A stretch of DNA of 64,000 nucleotides from Oscillospiraceae bacterium (GCA_015066225.1 SVOT01000001.1:186001-250000), one strand, 5' to 3'. Positions 8,683 to 19,237 are shown, numbered from the stretch's first letter. The notes: generated from the sequence alone by a model not told the origin. Numbers and translations: made by a program.

Positions 8683-10545
8683 ATGTTAAAAGATAAGATA
8701 GAAAAAATTCTTCCCTTAGTTCAAAAACCCGCAAGATACACCGGTGGGGAATTGAACTCTGTTGTAAAAAACAAAAAGAATACAGATATAAGATTTGCTT
8801 TTTGTTTCCCCGATACATATGAAATTGGTATGTCGCACCTCGGGATGAAAATTTTATATAGCTTAATTAACTCACGAGAGAATTATTGGTGTGAGCGTGT
8901 ATTTGCACCAGATGTTGATATGGAAGAGGTTATGCGCGAAAACGATATACCTCTCTTTGCTCTTGAGAGCAGAGATGCTTTGGCGGATTTTGACGTTGTT
9001 GGTTTTACAATTCAATATGAATTATGTTACACCAACATCCTTAATATGCTTAATTTGGCAAAAATCCCCCTTAAAAGTTACGAAAGAGGCGATTCATTAG
9101 ATATTCCGATAATTATCGCCGGCGGTCCCTGCGTCTGTAACCCTGAACCGTTAGCTGATTTTATTGATGCTTTTCAAATTGGTGAGGGCGAAGAAATGAT
9201 GCTCGAATTTCTTGATTTGCTTAATGAATGCAAAAAGAACCACACTTCCAGGAAAGAGTTTTTAAAGCAGGCTTCGCAAATCAAGGGTATTTACGTGCCT
9301 TCACTTTATAATGTTGAGTATAACAGTGACGGAACTATAAAAAAGGTTACACCTATCGAGGGTGCACCCGAAAAGGTTGATAAACGTGTTGTTGCCGATC
9401 TTGATAACATTTTTTACCCCGATAAGTTCGTTGTTCCCTTTGTTGAAGTTGTTCACGACAGGGTAGTTCACGAAATTTTCCGTGGATGTATCCGTGGTTG
9501 TCGCTTTTGTCAAGCAGGCTTCTGGTATAGACCAATTAGAGAGAAAAATGTCGATACAATCAGCAAACAGAGTCGTAAATTAGCTTGCACAACAGGCTAT
9601 GATGAATTATCCTTATGCTCTCTTTCCAGTAGCGATTATACTAAAATCACCGAGCTTCTCGAGGTTCTTCTGGGATGGGCTACTCCTCAAAAAATCAATA
9701 TTGCTTTACCTTCTCTGAGAATTGATAATTTCTCTGATGAATTAAAAGAAAAGCTTGCTCTTGTAAGACGCTCGGGCTTAACGTTTGCCGCCGAAGCGGG
9801 TACGCAAAGAATGCGTGACGTAATAAACAAAAATATTACGGAATCAGAAATTTTAACAACCTGCAGAAAAGCATTTGTTGGTGGTTGGACAGCTGTTAAA
9901 CTGTACTTTATGATAGGTCTTCCTACTGAAACAGATGAAGACGTAATCGGAATTAACGAACTTTCTCAAAAGGTTGTTGAAGAATTCTATTCTAATCCCG
10001 ATAAACCAAAAGGCAAAGGTGTTTCGGTAAGTGCGGGTGTATCATCGTTTGTGCCAAAGCCCTGTACTCCCTTCCAATGGGAGCCCCAGGATACCGTTGA
10101 TGAATTAAAACGAAAACAGCAGCTGCTTTTAGCAACCTGCACCTCAAAGAAAATTACTTTCAGATTTCATAACGTAAACCTAACTTATCTTGAAGGCATT
10201 TTTGCCCGCGGTGACAGAAGACTTGGTAAGGTTATTGAAACAGCGTATAACAAGGGTTGCACCTTTGATAGTTGGGATGATAAATTCAACTTTGACGCCT
10301 GGATGGAAGCCTTTGATGAGTGTAACAGCGACAAAGCTTTTTACGCTAACAGGCGCAGAGATTATGATGAAATTTTACCTTGGGATCATATTAATTCTGG
10401 TATAAAAAAATCATTCTTAATTAATGAGAACGAAAAAGCAAAAGCCGCCCAAACAACACCCCATTGTCGACAGAATTGTGCTGCCTGTGGCTCAAATTCA
10501 TTGAACGGAGGAAAGTGCCATGCGCTCAATAAGAATTTGGTTTAA
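8683..10545 (+). CDS. TIGR03960-type B12-binding/radical SAM protein
   Basis: FRGCIRGCRFCQAGFWYRP radical SAM motif; pairs with the DUF2344/TIGR03936 gene. Confidence 0.9.
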   Translation: MLKDKIEKILPLVQKPARYTGGELNSVVKNKKNTDIRFAFCFPDTYEIGMSHLGMKILYSLINSRENYWCERVFAPDVDMEEVMRENDIPLFALESRDALADFDVVGFTIQYELCYTNILNMLNLAKIPLKSYERGDSLDIPIIIAGGPCVCNPEPLADFIDAFQIGEGEEMMLEFLDLLNECKKNHTSRKEFLKQASQIKGIYVPSLYNVEYNSDGTIKKVTPIEGAPEKVDKRVVADLDNIFYPDKFVVPFVEVVHDRVVHEIFRGCIRGCRFCQAGFWYRPIREKNVDTISKQSRKLACTTGYDELSLCSLSSSDYTKITELLEVLLGWATPQKINIALPSLRIDNFSDELKEKLALVRRSGLTFAAEAGTQRMRDVINKNITESEILTTCRKAFVGGWTAVKLYFMIGLPTETDEDVIGINELSQKVVEEFYSNPDKPKGKGVSVSAGVSSFVPKPCTPFQWEPQDTVDELKRKQQLLLATCTSKKITFRFHNVNLTYLEGIFARGDRRLGKVIETAYNKGCTFDSWDDKFNFDAWMEAFDECNSDKAFYANRRRDYDEILPWDHINSGIKKSFLINENEKAKAAQTTPHCRQNCAACGSNSLNGGKCHALNKNLV

Positions 10546-11182
10546 TAAGAAAGATTCTGCGAAATACATTTCACACCTTGATTTAACCCGTTGTCTTATC
10601 CGCGCTTTTCGCAGAACAGATATTCCGCTATGGTACACCGAGGGATTTAATCCTCATCCGCATCTTGTATTTGGTTTACCCTTACCCCTTGGTGTTGAGG
10701 GTATGCGCGAAACACTTGATATCAGATTAAATGACGACAGTTATCCGAATGAAAAGGTTTTGGAGCAGCTTAATCTGGCAACAGTGCCCGGTATAGATTT
10801 TATAGAAATTGCTGAGCCTGTTTTAAAGCCTCTTGCTGTTGTTTTTGGTGATTATACTGTATCCATCCCCAACGTTAATAATGCCGATGAGTTTATTGAA
10901 AAAATTAAAAGAGCCCTTAATGGTGGCGACATAACAATAGAAAAGAAGACCAAAAAAGGTGAGTTCAAGCAAATTAACGTTTGCGAACATATATCCGATG
11001 TCAGTTTTTATGCTGATGATACAACAGTTATGTTTAATTTCAGATTACCTGCGGGCAATGATTTTACAGTTAACCCGGTTCTTTTCTGCAAATCGCTGTT
11101 TTCGAAGATTGACTCATCTGACCTACTCCACAGAATAGTTCGAAACAGACTTTTAACTAAGGATTTGGAAGAATTCAGATAA
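10520..11182 (+). CDS. TIGR03936 family radical SAM-associated protein (DUF2344)
   Basis: MRSIRIWFNKKDSAKYISHLDLTRCLIRAFRRTDIPLWYTEGFNPHPHLVFGLPLPLGVEG. Confidence 0.9.
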   Translation: MRSIRIWFNKKDSAKYISHLDLTRCLIRAFRRTDIPLWYTEGFNPHPHLVFGLPLPLGVEGMRETLDIRLNDDSYPNEKVLEQLNLATVPGIDFIEIAEPVLKPLAVVFGDYTVSIPNVNNADEFIEKIKRALNGGDITIEKKTKKGEFKQINVCEHISDVSFYADDTTVMFNFRLPAGNDFTVNPVLFCKSLFSKIDSSDLLHRIVRNRLLTKDLEEFR

Positions 11183-11222
11183 TTATAACAAGAAATTTTT
11201 CATATAATTAACAGGTGATTGT

Positions 11223-11936
11223 ATGAAAAAGCTTCTTTTTGCGATAATTCCCGTATTATTATCGTTAATTATTTTTATTTCTTCAATATTTTTCCCTGCA
11301 TCAATACCTCAAAACGTCAATTTGACTCAGGGCTATTCCTTGCCGGTTATAATTATTGATCCCGGTCACGGCGGTTTTGACGGGGGAGCTGTGTCAGTAA
11401 ACGGCACACCTGAAAAACATATTAACCTTCAAATTTGCTTGCTGCTCAATGAGTATCTTACTTCGTTTGGCTATAAAACAATAATTACGAGAGAAACAGA
11501 TATTTCACTTGAGGATACCGGCTTAAAAACAATCCGTTCTAAGAAAACATCTGACTTACACAACAGAATGAGCATTATGAGCAAAACAGAAAATGCCGTT
11601 TTCGTTTGTATTCATCAAAACTCTTCTACTAACTCAAGCTATAAAGGCTTTCAGGTGTTTTATTCACCGAATTTCAAGTCTAAAAGCGAGCTTCTGGCCA
11701 ATTGCATTCAAGAATCTGCTCTTACGGTTTTGCGAGAAGAAAAGCCTCGTAAGATTAAAGAATGTGGAAGCTCAGTATTTTTGATTTATAAAGCAGTTAA
11801 GCCTGCTGTATTAGTCGAGTGTGGGTTTATTTCTAATGCAGAAGAAGCAAATCTTTTGGAGTCAATACCACATCAGGAAAGAATTGCCTTTAGCATCGCT
11901 AACGGTATTCAAAAATATTTATCACAGGAATGGTAA
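11223..11936 (+). CDS. N-acetylmuramoyl-L-alanine amidase (Amidase_3, CwlD-like)
   Basis: IIIDPGHGGFDGGAV, HQNSSTNSSYKG, VLVECGFISNAEEANLL motifs; N-terminal signal anchor. Confidence 0.85.
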   Translation: MKKLLFAIIPVLLSLIIFISSIFFPASIPQNVNLTQGYSLPVIIIDPGHGGFDGGAVSVNGTPEKHINLQICLLLNEYLTSFGYKTIITRETDISLEDTGLKTIRSKKTSDLHNRMSIMSKTENAVFVCIHQNSSTNSSYKGFQVFYSPNFKSKSELLANCIQESALTVLREEKPRKIKECGSSVFLIYKAVKPAVLVECGFISNAEEANLLESIPHQERIAFSIANGIQKYLSQEW

Positions 11937-11937
11937 T

Positions 11938-13308
11938 ATGGCTAAAACAAAAACGTTATTTGTGTGTAATAATTGCGGATATGAAACCGCAAAATGGTTT
12001 GGCAAATGCCCATCGTGCAGCGAATGGGATACAATGGAGGAACAGGTAGTGATTAATGAGCCTGCAAAAGGCTCCAGAAATCATTTATCTTCAGCCCCTG
12101 GTAAAGCACTGCCATTATCCAAAATCGATTCAAGCAACGAAATCCGCTATAATACGGGTATCGGTGAGTTTAACCGTGTTTTGGGAGGTGGACTTGTTAA
12201 GGGTTCATTGGTTTTAATTTGCGGTGATCCCGGTATTGGTAAATCTACAATTTTATTACAGATTTGTGAGCTTTTGAATAGAGATTTATCTATTCTTTAC
12301 GTATCGGGTGAAGAATCTGCTTATCAGATTAAAATGAGAGCACAAAGACTTAACGTTTCAAGCGATAGGCTTTCAATAATGTGCGAAACCGATGCAGAAA
12401 TAATAAGTGAATATATTAAAAGCGAAAAGCCGGACGTTGTTATGATCGACTCAATTCAGACTATGAGTATAAACGACGTAGCCTCAACAGCCGGTAGCCT
12501 CACACAGGTAAGAGAATGTACAAACCTTTTTATGAGAACGGCGAAGAATTTTGATATTCCAATTATCCTCGTCGGTCACGTTAATAAGGATGGCAATATT
12601 GCAGGACCAAAAGCGCTCGAACACATAGTTGATACTGTTTTATATTTTGAGGGTGAGCGCAATCTTACATACAGAATTTTAAGAACAACAAAAAACCGTT
12701 TCGGTTCAACTAACGAAATCGGCGTTTTTGAAATGACAGGCAAAGGCTTGAATGAAATAGAAAGTCCGTCACTTGCAATGATATCCGGCAGACCTGTTAA
12801 CGTATCGGGTACCTGTGTGACGTGCCTAATCGAGGGCTCAAGACCAATTCTCGCCGAGGTACAAGGTCTTGCAACTGCTTCCGGCTACGGCAACCCACGA
12901 CGTATGGCTGCAGGTTTTGATTACAACAGAATGGCAATGCTCATTGCTATTCTCGAAAAGCGTTCCGGTTATTTCCTTGGTAATATGGATTGTTTTGTAA
13001 ATATAGTCGGAGGTCTCAAAGCGGATGAGCCTGCATGTGACCTTGCGGTTGCTTTGTCGCTTATTTCAAGCTTCAAAGACTCTGTTATAGACAGCTCTAC
13101 AATCGTCTTTGGCGAAATCGGATTAGCGGGTGAAATCAGAACAGTCACAAACTGTGAGCAACGTATCCGAGAGTGTCAGCGTTTAGGCTTCAAGCGCTGC
13201 ATTGTGCCCCGTCAGAACTTATCAACTCTTCCAAAAAACAGCTTTACTGATATTGAAATTATTGGTGTTAGAAATATCAGAGAGGCCTTTGAATCTGCAA
13301 TATTATGA
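11938..13308 (+). CDS. radA: DNA repair protein RadA
   Basis: CNNCGYE...CPSC zinc finger, GDPGIGKST, KNRFGSTNEIGVFEM. ORF track extends upstream to 11821, but the zinc-finger start fits ATG 11938. Confidence 0.95.
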   Translation: MAKTKTLFVCNNCGYETAKWFGKCPSCSEWDTMEEQVVINEPAKGSRNHLSSAPGKALPLSKIDSSNEIRYNTGIGEFNRVLGGGLVKGSLVLICGDPGIGKSTILLQICELLNRDLSILYVSGEESAYQIKMRAQRLNVSSDRLSIMCETDAEIISEYIKSEKPDVVMIDSIQTMSINDVASTAGSLTQVRECTNLFMRTAKNFDIPIILVGHVNKDGNIAGPKALEHIVDTVLYFEGERNLTYRILRTTKNRFGSTNEIGVFEMTGKGLNEIESPSLAMISGRPVNVSGTCVTCLIEGSRPILAEVQGLATASGYGNPRRMAAGFDYNRMAMLIAILEKRSGYFLGNMDCFVNIVGGLKADEPACDLAVALSLISSFKDSVIDSSTIVFGEIGLAGEIRTVTNCEQRIRECQRLGFKRCIVPRQNLSTLPKNSFTDIEIIGVRNIREAFESAIL

Positions 13309-14051
13309 GTAAACTGGTATCTTCACCTAATTTGCCTGAAAATAAAGTAAAAAAGCTTATTATCGGAAAGTGTAATACAAAAGAAATTGCCGAATTAAAC
13401 GAACTGAGCATTGATACGGTATGCATTGAAGGCGGTAACAGCCTTGATTCAGAAATACGCTCACACGCCGACGTTCTTTGCTTTAACACAGGAAAAGGGG
13501 AGTTGTTCGTTTCACCGGAGCTTAATGAATTGAATTTAACATCTGACCGATTCAAGGTTACACAAATAAAGAATAGTGTCAGGTCGCCTTATCCTGAAGA
13601 TGTACCATTGAATTGTGCTTTTATAGGTGATAAGATTATTTGCAACACAAAATATGTTTCTGATGAAATTGTCTCGTTTGCAGAAAAGAACAAACTAACA
13701 ATTATTCATACAAACCAAGGATATTCAAAATGCTCATTATGTGTTGTAAATAAAAATGCTGTTATTACAGAAGATGCCGGATTGTATAGATTGTTAAAAT
13801 TTTATCAATTTGATGTCCTGAAAATTGAATCCGGACAAGTTTATTTATCAAAAAACCATAGTGGATTTATTGGTGGAGCCTCAGGTTTACTCAGTAATAA
13901 GTTAATTTACTTTAGCGGGAACATTTACAGCCACAAAAACTACAATAATATAAAATGCTTTTTAGATAATTATTCAATAAACATTTATTGTAATAAATCA
14001 CGTCAATTAAGAGATTTCGGCGGAATTATTCAATTAACGGAAGAAAACTGA
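13305..14051 (+). CDS. DUF6873-like / GME-fold (guanidino-group modifying enzyme-like) protein
   Basis: NQGYSKCSLCVVNKNAVITEDAGL...SGFIGGASGLLSNKLIYFSGN pattern; ATGA overlap with radA. Confidence 0.55.
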   Translation: MSKLVSSPNLPENKVKKLIIGKCNTKEIAELNELSIDTVCIEGGNSLDSEIRSHADVLCFNTGKGELFVSPELNELNLTSDRFKVTQIKNSVRSPYPEDVPLNCAFIGDKIICNTKYVSDEIVSFAEKNKLTIIHTNQGYSKCSLCVVNKNAVITEDAGLYRLLKFYQFDVLKIESGQVYLSKNHSGFIGGASGLLSNKLIYFSGNIYSHKNYNNIKCFLDNYSINIYCNKSRQLRDFGGIIQLTEEN

Positions 14052-14133
14052 AAAAATCCGTTTAATCAGTTTTTTTAAAATGATGAAAGCATCGTCAGAA
14101 AAATTTCTGTTAAAGTAGAAAGGAATCAATATT

Positions 14134-14238
14134 ATGAAAAATCCCGAGAAAAACGCAGTAGCCAAGCTTGGCTACACAGTTACAATGATTGTGGTTACAT
14201 CTGCAATTCTTGTTGTTATGAAGAAATATAAAAAATAA
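14134..14238 (+). CDS. 34-aa putative single-pass membrane small protein
   Basis: MKNPEKNAVAKLGYTVTMIVVTSAILVVMKKYKK; AGAAAGGA SD 8 nt upstream. Confidence 0.5.
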   Translation: MKNPEKNAVAKLGYTVTMIVVTSAILVVMKKYKK

Positions 14239-14321
14239 TAGTTTATCTGGTTAACTTAATTTTTTTATTCTTTTTCCCTGCCCCTAATTATACAAAACTT
14301 TAATTTTGTATAATTAATTCT

Positions 14322-15380
14322 ATGAAAATTAGAGGTATTAACTTGAAAAAACAAGATTTCTGGGAAATATTCCCCCCTTTTGTTGCTGAGTTTTTAAATT
14401 ACAACAGCGTTATAAAAAACAGGTCTGACCTGACCGTAATTGAATACGGTAATGATTTGCAGACTTTTTTCAGGTTTTTAAAAGTTATCCGTGGATTAGT
14501 TGACAGAGAAACTCCTTTTGAAGAAATCGCAGTAAATGACATTTCTATTGAGATGATTTCAACAGTTTCTCTCAACGATGCTTATATGTTTCTTGTTTAC
14601 TGCAAAGACAATAGAGATAACAATGAACGTACAAGGGCCCGAAAAGCAACTACCCTGCGAATGTTTTACAAATACTTAACCGTTCAGAAGAAATTATTAG
14701 ATGAGAATCCCCTGCAGGAGCTCGATAGCCCTAAAATAAAAAAGACTCTCCCCAAATATCTAACCCTTGAGGAAAGCCTTCAGCTTTTAAACGCTGTTGA
14801 CGGCAAATATAAGGAACGCGATTATTGTATTCTTACAATGTTTTTAAACTGCGGATTACGTCTTTCTGAGCTTGTTTCTTTAGATTTAACAGATATCCGT
14901 TCAAACAACACTCTTGTAGTTACAGGTAAAGGTAATAAAGAGCGCACTATTTACTTGAATGACGCCTGTATAGATGCAATTAATGCCTATCTCCCCTTTC
15001 GCAAGGTTGACGGCGTAAAAGACAGCGACAGAAATGCGTTGTTTATCAGCCATCAAAAAACAAGAATCAGCCCAAAAACTGTTCAATACATAGTAAAATC
15101 CAACTTAGAAAAGGCAGGTTTGGCAGGTAGAGAGCTTTCGACCCATAAACTAAGACATACAGCAGCAACACTGATGTATCAATATGGTAACGTTGATGTT
15201 CTGGCAATCAAAGAGATCCTTGGTCACGAAAGCCTCAGCACAACGCAAATTTATACTCATATTATGGATGAACAGCTTCAAAAAGCGGCTCAGGCAAACC
15301 CGCTAAGTGGTGTTAAAGCACCCAAGAGAGCTGATTACGACCTTAATAAACTAAATGATGCCGAAGAAGCCGATAAATAG
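14322..15380 (+). CDS. Xer-type tyrosine recombinase
   Basis: GLRLSEL, HKLRHTAATLMYQYGNVDVLAIKEILGHESLSTTQIYTH (R..HxxR..H..Y). Confidence 0.9.
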   Translation: MKIRGINLKKQDFWEIFPPFVAEFLNYNSVIKNRSDLTVIEYGNDLQTFFRFLKVIRGLVDRETPFEEIAVNDISIEMISTVSLNDAYMFLVYCKDNRDNNERTRARKATTLRMFYKYLTVQKKLLDENPLQELDSPKIKKTLPKYLTLEESLQLLNAVDGKYKERDYCILTMFLNCGLRLSELVSLDLTDIRSNNTLVVTGKGNKERTIYLNDACIDAINAYLPFRKVDGVKDSDRNALFISHQKTRISPKTVQYIVKSNLEKAGLAGRELSTHKLRHTAATLMYQYGNVDVLAIKEILGHESLSTTQIYTHIMDEQLQKAAQANPLSGVKAPKRADYDLNKLNDAEEADK

Positions 15381-15992
15381 CTTTATTCCAATTGTTTTTA
15401 TGATGCTGCCAATTAACAACGGTAAACACATCACGCAATAATACATAGCAATATCTCTTAACGAATAACAAGCTTTTGATGCTCTTCCGTTAATTACCAC
15501 ACAAAATAATTCAACAGACATTTTCATACTTTCACAGCAGCACTTTAACAAAGTCGCTGCTGTTATTGCGTAAAAAGGGATATTTCCAAGAACACAAAAA
15601 ATAAAACCCGTTAATCCATAGTTAGTAAAATAACAACAAATGCTACTGCCAAAAATTAACCCCAGAACGAATGGTAATAAACATAAAGCAGGTGTTCCGA
15701 CAGCACAGAAACCTAAAATAAAAGCAAAAAAAACAAATAGCAGCGATATTAAAAAGTATGTAAAAAAACAATTAATAAAGCTTAATTTACTGCAAGAAAA
15801 CAAAAAACTGTCAAATAGGTTGCAAAGCACATTATTATCACTTTTTAACAGTCTTGAAGAAGTGAAAATACCAAGAATGAGCCCGCATATCAAAACAGAA
15901 CTTAAAATTATAACCACTTTATCAAATTTGAATTTATTGATATTTTTTAAATTTAATCTGTTAGCTTTAATAACTATACTTTTTTTCATCAT
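15351..15992 (-). CDS. Stage II sporulation protein M-like membrane protein
   Basis: Polytopic protein of SpoIIM size and architecture next to the Xer gene; convergent overlap with its 3' end. Confidence 0.6.
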   Translation of the reverse strand: MMKKSIVIKANRLNLKNINKFKFDKVVIILSSVLICGLILGIFTSSRLLKSDNNVLCNLFDSFLFSCSKLSFINCFFTYFLISLLFVFFAFILGFCAVGTPALCLLPFVLGLIFGSSICCYFTNYGLTGFIFCVLGNIPFYAITAATLLKCCCESMKMSVELFCVVINGRASKACYSLRDIAMYYCVMCLPLLIGSIIKTIGIKLFIGFFGII

Positions 15993-16003
15993 TTAAAACC
16001 TCT

Positions 16004-16387
16004 TTATTTTCGTGAATTAGCCGCCAATACTCCACCAACTACGCAACTTAGTACAGCTACAAGACCCATTAAAAGCGAGAACGCCGAAACATTAAAACAA
16101 AATAAATACGATATCAGAAACAGAAGCAAAGAATACAACACACCCGCCTTGATTCCTGCTTCAAATCCCCTGTTACTCGAGTTTTTATAAAGAAATTTTG
16201 ATGAAATCAAGCCACCGATAGCAATAAAAATATAAGGAATGTAAAATATAAGCCTTGAATCAGTCGAGGTATAAAATAATATGATTGCGGTTATGGCTAC
16301 ACCCAAAAGAAAGAACGCAAGACCACTAAAAATTGAAATTACATATTTTTTGATTATGTTTTTTAAAAGTGTATTATCTGAAGACAT
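16004..16387 (-). CDS. TIGR04086-type small membrane protein
   Basis: Four TM segments, located next to yajC. Confidence 0.6.
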   Translation of the reverse strand: MSSDNTLLKNIIKKYVISIFSGLAFFLLGVAITAIILFYTSTDSRLIFYIPYIFIAIGGLISSKFLYKNSSNRGFEAGIKAGVLYSLLLFLISYLFCFNVSAFSLLMGLVAVLSCVVGGVLAANSRK

Positions 16388-16428
16388 AAAAAAACCTCCG
16401 CATAGCCTTTTTTCAAGGATATGCGGAG
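16388..16428 (-). terminator. Terminator hairpin CTCCGCATA...TATGCGGAG + T7
   Basis: 9-bp perfect stem plus T-run on the minus strand after yajC; 3' arm includes GGAGG upstream of ATG 16387. Confidence 0.7.
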
Positions 16429-16438
16429 ATTCGCAATT

Positions 16439-16912
16439 TTATTCTGCTTTTTCTTCAACTGTTGATTCAACATTTGCGTCTTCTGTCTCGCCAATGTTTT
16501 CAACCTTTTTTGTTTTTTTCTTTTTGCCTTCAACTGCTTTATCGATAGCAGCCTGTTCATTTTTTGCCTGTTTAGCCTCTGCAGCAGCCTTTCTTTCAGC
16601 TTCCATACGAGCGTTTGCTGTATCATTTGTCTGAATAGCCCAACGCTGGAACTTCATCTTAATTCTGTCTGCACCTGTTTCAAGAACGATACTGTCCTCT
16701 TTAACAGTAACAACTCTGCCCATAATGCCGCCGATTGTTGTGATTTCGTCACCAATCTGGATTGAATCACGCATCTGCTGCTCTTGCTTCTGTTTCTTCT
16801 TCTGAGGACGAATCATAAGAAAATACATAGCAGGAATCATTAAAAGCATAAGAATCATGCCCATAGGACTGCCATTAGGTGTTTCACCGGCTAATAAAAT
16901 AAAATCAAACAT
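16439..16912 (-). CDS. yajC: Preprotein translocase subunit YajC with Lys/Ala-rich C-terminal extension
   Basis: MFDFILLAG...MILMLLMIPAMYFLMIRPQKKKQKQ...GDEITTIGGIMGRVVTV. ORF track start 16927. Confidence 0.9.
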   Translation of the reverse strand: MFDFILLAGETPNGSPMGMILMLLMIPAMYFLMIRPQKKKQKQEQQMRDSIQIGDEITTIGGIMGRVVTVKEDSIVLETGADRIKMKFQRWAIQTNDTANARMEAERKAAAEAKQAKNEQAAIDKAVEGKKKKTKKVENIGETEDANVESTVEEKAE

Positions 16913-16989
16913 TATAAAATCCTCCAAAAAATTCGTACCAATGTATTATACTATATTTTTAAAAATATACAATAGTTTTTCACAAAATA

Positions 16990-18120
16990 TTATATTCTTT
17001 TGTCTAAAACATCAACGTATTTATTTTTAAATTCAGAGAAGGTTCCGTTATCTAACTCGTCTCTGATTCTTTTCATCAGGTTATTATAAAAATAAAGGTT
17101 ATGAGTTACTGCCAATCTCATGGCAAGCACTTCTTTCGCTTTGAAAAGGTGATGTAAATATGCCCTGGAAAATTTCTGACAGGTCGGGCAATTACACTCT
17201 ACATCAATAGGTGAATCATCGGTAGCATATTTAGCGTTGTTCATATTAATTATACCGTTCCACGTAAACAAATGCCCATGTCGAGCGTTACGGCTTGGCA
17301 TAACACAGTCGAATAAATCAACACCCCTGCTGACACCCTCAATGATGTTGCCCGGTGTACCGACGCCCATAAGATAACGAATTTTATCTTTAGGTGCGAA
17401 GGGTTCAACAGCAGAAATGATTCTGTACATATCCTCCTTAGGCTCACCAACAGCAAGACCACCGATAGCATAACCGTCCAAATCAAGCTCTGCGATTTCT
17501 TTCATATGCTCAACACGCAAATCATCAAACGTTGCCCCTTGGTTAATACCGAACAAAAGCTGATTCGGGTTGGTTGCACTCCCCGATTCATTCAGATTTT
17601 TCATTTCAATCCGGCATCTTTTGAGCCAACGTGTAGTTCTTGCAATTGATTCTTTGGCATATTTATATTCAGCGGGATTTTTCACACATTCATCAAAAGC
17701 CATAGCTATTGTTGAACCAAGATTAGATTGAATCCGCATACTTTCTTCCGGTCCCATAAAGATTTTTTTACCATCAATATGAGAATTGAAGGTAACGCCC
17801 TCTTCTTTGATTTTTCTTAAACCTGCCAAGGAAAAAACTTGAAATCCACCGCTGTCTGTAAGAATAGGTCCGCTCCAGCCGGTAAATTTATGAAGACCTC
17901 CAAGATCTTTTATTAGCTTGTCACCGGGTCTCACGTGAAGATGATAGGTATTGCAAAGCTGAACCTGGCAGTCAATTTCTTTTAAATCATAAGCAGAAAG
18001 ACCGCCTTTGATTGCCGCACAGGTGGCAACGTTCTGAAAAGCAGGCGTCTGAACAACGCCGTGAACTGTGTGAAATTCACCGCGACGTGCAGTCCCCTCA
18101 GTTTTTAGAAGTTTAAACAT
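16990..18120 (-). CDS. tgt: tRNA-guanine transglycosylase
   Basis: LTDSGGFQVFSL, MGVGTPGNIIEGVSRGVDLFDCVMPSRNARHGH. Confidence 0.97.
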   Translation of the reverse strand: MFKLLKTEGTARRGEFHTVHGVVQTPAFQNVATCAAIKGGLSAYDLKEIDCQVQLCNTYHLHVRPGDKLIKDLGGLHKFTGWSGPILTDSGGFQVFSLAGLRKIKEEGVTFNSHIDGKKIFMGPEESMRIQSNLGSTIAMAFDECVKNPAEYKYAKESIARTTRWLKRCRIEMKNLNESGSATNPNQLLFGINQGATFDDLRVEHMKEIAELDLDGYAIGGLAVGEPKEDMYRIISAVEPFAPKDKIRYLMGVGTPGNIIEGVSRGVDLFDCVMPSRNARHGHLFTWNGIINMNNAKYATDDSPIDVECNCPTCQKFSRAYLHHLFKAKEVLAMRLAVTHNLYFYNNLMKRIRDELDNGTFSEFKNKYVDVLDKRI

Positions 18121-18145
18121 AAATACTCCTTATTAGTTAAATAAA

Positions 18146-19177
18146 TTAAACGATAAGCATTGCGTCGCCAAAGGAAAAAAATCTGTATTTTTCCTCTACC
18201 GCTGTTTTATACGCAAAAAGCGTTTTATTGTAGCCATAGAAAGCAGAAACAAGCATAATTAACGTGCTTTCAGGTAAATGGAAATTAGTCAGAAGACCGT
18301 CGATGCACTTAAAGCTATAACCGGGATAAATAAATATATCTGTCATTCTTTCATCCTCGCAGATTTCACCACGAAAGGTTGCACATGATTCGAGCGTTCT
18401 GCAGCTTGTTGTTCCTACAGCGATAACTCTGCCGCCGTTTTTCTTTGTTCTGTTAATCAAGTCCGCAGTTTCTTGGGGCAAAAAATAGTGTTCAGAATGC
18501 ATTAAATGGTCTTCTATGCGCTCTGCTTTTACCGGGCGAAACGTACCCAAACCAACGTGAAGCGTAACGTAACCGATATTTACACCTTTTGCTTTTAGTT
18601 TTTCTAAAATCTCATTTGTAAAATGCAAACCGGCAGTTGGTGCGGCTGCAGAGCCGAGCTCCTTTGAATACACTGTCTGATAACGTTCTTTATCCTGCAG
18701 TTCTTCTGTAATATAGTGAGGAAGCGGCATCTCGCCGATTTTATCAAGAATATTAAAAATGTTGTCATTTTTATCATATATGAAACGGATAATTCTATTA
18801 CCGTTATCAAGAACACCTTCAACCTTAGCAGTTAATATACCGCCACCAAAAGTAAATTCCGTGCCCTCTTTCGCCCTTTTACCGGGACCCGCAAGTGTTT
18901 CCCATACATTAGTTTCAATTTGCTTTAATAACAAAAACTCAACGACAGCACCTGTCCCGTTCTTTGTACCGTAAATTCGAGCAGGAAGTACACGCGTGTT
19001 ATTAAGAATAAGACAATCACCGGCTTTTAAATAATCACATATATCGTAAAAATGCTTATGCTCAATTTCGGTACTTTCTTTAGAAAGCACCATCAGCCTT
19101 GAACTGTCTCTCGGCTCCAAGGGATGTTGGGCAATGAGAGATTCTGGTAAATCATAGAAAAAATCAGACTTGTTCAT
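18146..19177 (-). CDS. queA: S-adenosylmethionine:tRNA ribosyltransferase-isomerase
   Basis: [55 protein letters not shown]. Confidence 0.97.
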   Translation of the reverse strand: MNKSDFFYDLPESLIAQHPLEPRDSSRLMVLSKESTEIEHKHFYDICDYLKAGDCLILNNTRVLPARIYGTKNGTGAVVEFLLLKQIETNVWETLAGPGKRAKEGTEFTFGGGILTAKVEGVLDNGNRIIRFIYDKNDNIFNILDKIGEMPLPHYITEELQDKERYQTVYSKELGSAAAPTAGLHFTNEILEKLKAKGVNIGYVTLHVGLGTFRPVKAERIEDHLMHSEHYFLPQETADLINRTKKNGGRVIAVGTTSCRTLESCATFRGEICEDERMTDIFIYPGYSFKCIDGLLTNFHLPESTLIMLVSAFYGYNKTLFAYKTAVEEKYRFFSFGDAMLIV

Positions 19178-19208
19178 ATTTATTCCTCTATAAATTAACT
19201 AAAAAAGA

Positions 19209-19237
19209 TTGACTTAACTTTTCATTAATGGTATTAT
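19209..19237 (+). promoter_or_regulatory. Predicted promoter (TTGACT-17-TATTAT) for asd-dapA-dapB
   Basis: Near-consensus hexamers with 17-bp spacing. Confidence 0.5.

Noticed and set aside
14322-15380. Integrase of a mobile element
   Set aside because: Context (radA, SpoIIM-like) and sequence fit a housekeeping Xer recombinase; no attachment-site repeats or cargo found nearby.
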